Shown here: in pieces, positions 63,876 through 64,000 of the stretch | Position numbering within the stretch: the first letter of the stretch is position 1 | Layout: each line of letters begins with the position of its first letter | DNA from: JAKAIY01 sp963809385 | GTDB lineage: Bacteria; Chloroflexota; Ktedonobacteria; Ktedonobacterales; JADMIN01 | Length of the DNA: 64,000 nucleotides | Direction: 5' to 3' | NCBI GenBank assembly: GCA_963809385.1 | Contig: CAWEJL010000005.1 | Coordinates: forward strand, 558,001 to 622,000 | Made by a program: the position numbers and the translations under genes | Notes under the pieces: generated by a model | The model's input: only the letters and a program-made list of their open reading frames with translations | What the model was told of the DNA's origin: nothing | Databases searched by the model: none

Positions 63876-64000
63876 GGATTCTCTCCGCTCTTTACAACGC
63901 TGCCGCGCGCGCTCCCCAGCCGCGCTCGCGCATATCTCCACTGTACAACGCCGCCCCGATTTGCGAGGTAACGGCGTCTAGGACGCGCCTCTGGACTCTT

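Noticed and set aside
1..64000. Prophage, plasmid or insertion sequence
   Set aside because: No integrase, transposase, capsid, replication or partition genes were found; only small palindromic repeats are present.

Overview
The window is about 65-70% G+C (estimated by eye) and gene-dense. It looks chromosomal. I see no phage, plasmid, transposase or CRISPR, and all three tRNAs have encoded CCA ends. The gene set (an HtpX/PspAB pair, LCP proteins, a MEDS-domain protein, a DUF2089/DUF4097 locus, FemAB-type transferases, an RMD1-like protein, a fused aspartokinase-homoserine dehydrogenase and Rho) fits a Chloroflexota-like or other monoderm-type high-GC bacterium. The phylum is an inference from gene content, not a measurement.

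Layout. 1-8.6 kb: aldehyde dehydrogenase (runs off the left edge), apt, DUF4031, a cysteine-poor redoxin relative, a flavin amine oxidase, an SCP2 protein, an APC permease, a MEDS-domain gene behind a strong promoter and a structured leader, and a Nudix hydrolase. 8.9-13.9 kb: tRNA-Arg(CCG) followed by a cluster of inverted repeats, htpX, pspAB, a ROK kinase and a CoA-transferase. 14-21.3 kb (minus): FtsX-like permease, ABC ATPase, DtxR-type regulator, LCP protein and a lipoprotein sugar dehydrogenase. 21.6-27.9 kb: lipoamide dehydrogenase, NfeD protease and slipin, then three damaged minus-strand genes including a sigma factor. 28-31.6 kb: rsmI, a divergent tgt and a 16S rRNA G1405 methyltransferase (ArmA/Rmt family), translationally overlapped. 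32.4-36.6 kb: UbiD, a beta-propeller protein, a fatty-acid desaturase and a P-loop kinase. 36.7-41.5 kb: murI, a broken DUF4097/SHOCT gene with its DUF2089 partner, and small genes. 41.6-51.2 kb: tyrS, a hydrolase, two tRNA-Ser genes, a YbjQ protein, a complete threonine operon with a Thr-rich leader peptide and attenuator, and an MFS transporter. 51.2-64 kb (mostly minus): O-antigen ligase-like protein, RMD1-like protein, YtxH-like protein, response regulator, two FemAB proteins, a methyltransferase-like protein, MazG-like protein, rho and an MraY-family transferase with a long C-terminal extension.

The strongest regulatory find is the thr attenuator at 44561-44762. It has a promoter, a 22-residue leader peptide with eight Thr codons, mutually exclusive stems and a perfect intrinsic terminator. 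It sits directly before thrA-thrB-thrC, an E. coli thrL-like arrangement. The strongest gene find is the rsmI-tgt-rmt cluster. RsmI acts on C1402 and ArmA/Rmt enzymes on G1405 of the same 16S helix 44, so the operon looks like a decoding-centre modification unit that may confer intrinsic aminoglycoside resistance.

Many conserved genes right of 25 kb (ubiD, murI, the MraY-family gene, femAB, rmt, O-antigen ligase, DUF4097, RMD1) are broken by one or more frame changes although every segment is still conserved, whereas the first 25 kb is clean. Because essential genes are among them, uncorrected indels in a long-read assembly are more likely than real pseudogenes. I list these genes as frameshifted as sequenced and give their full extent.
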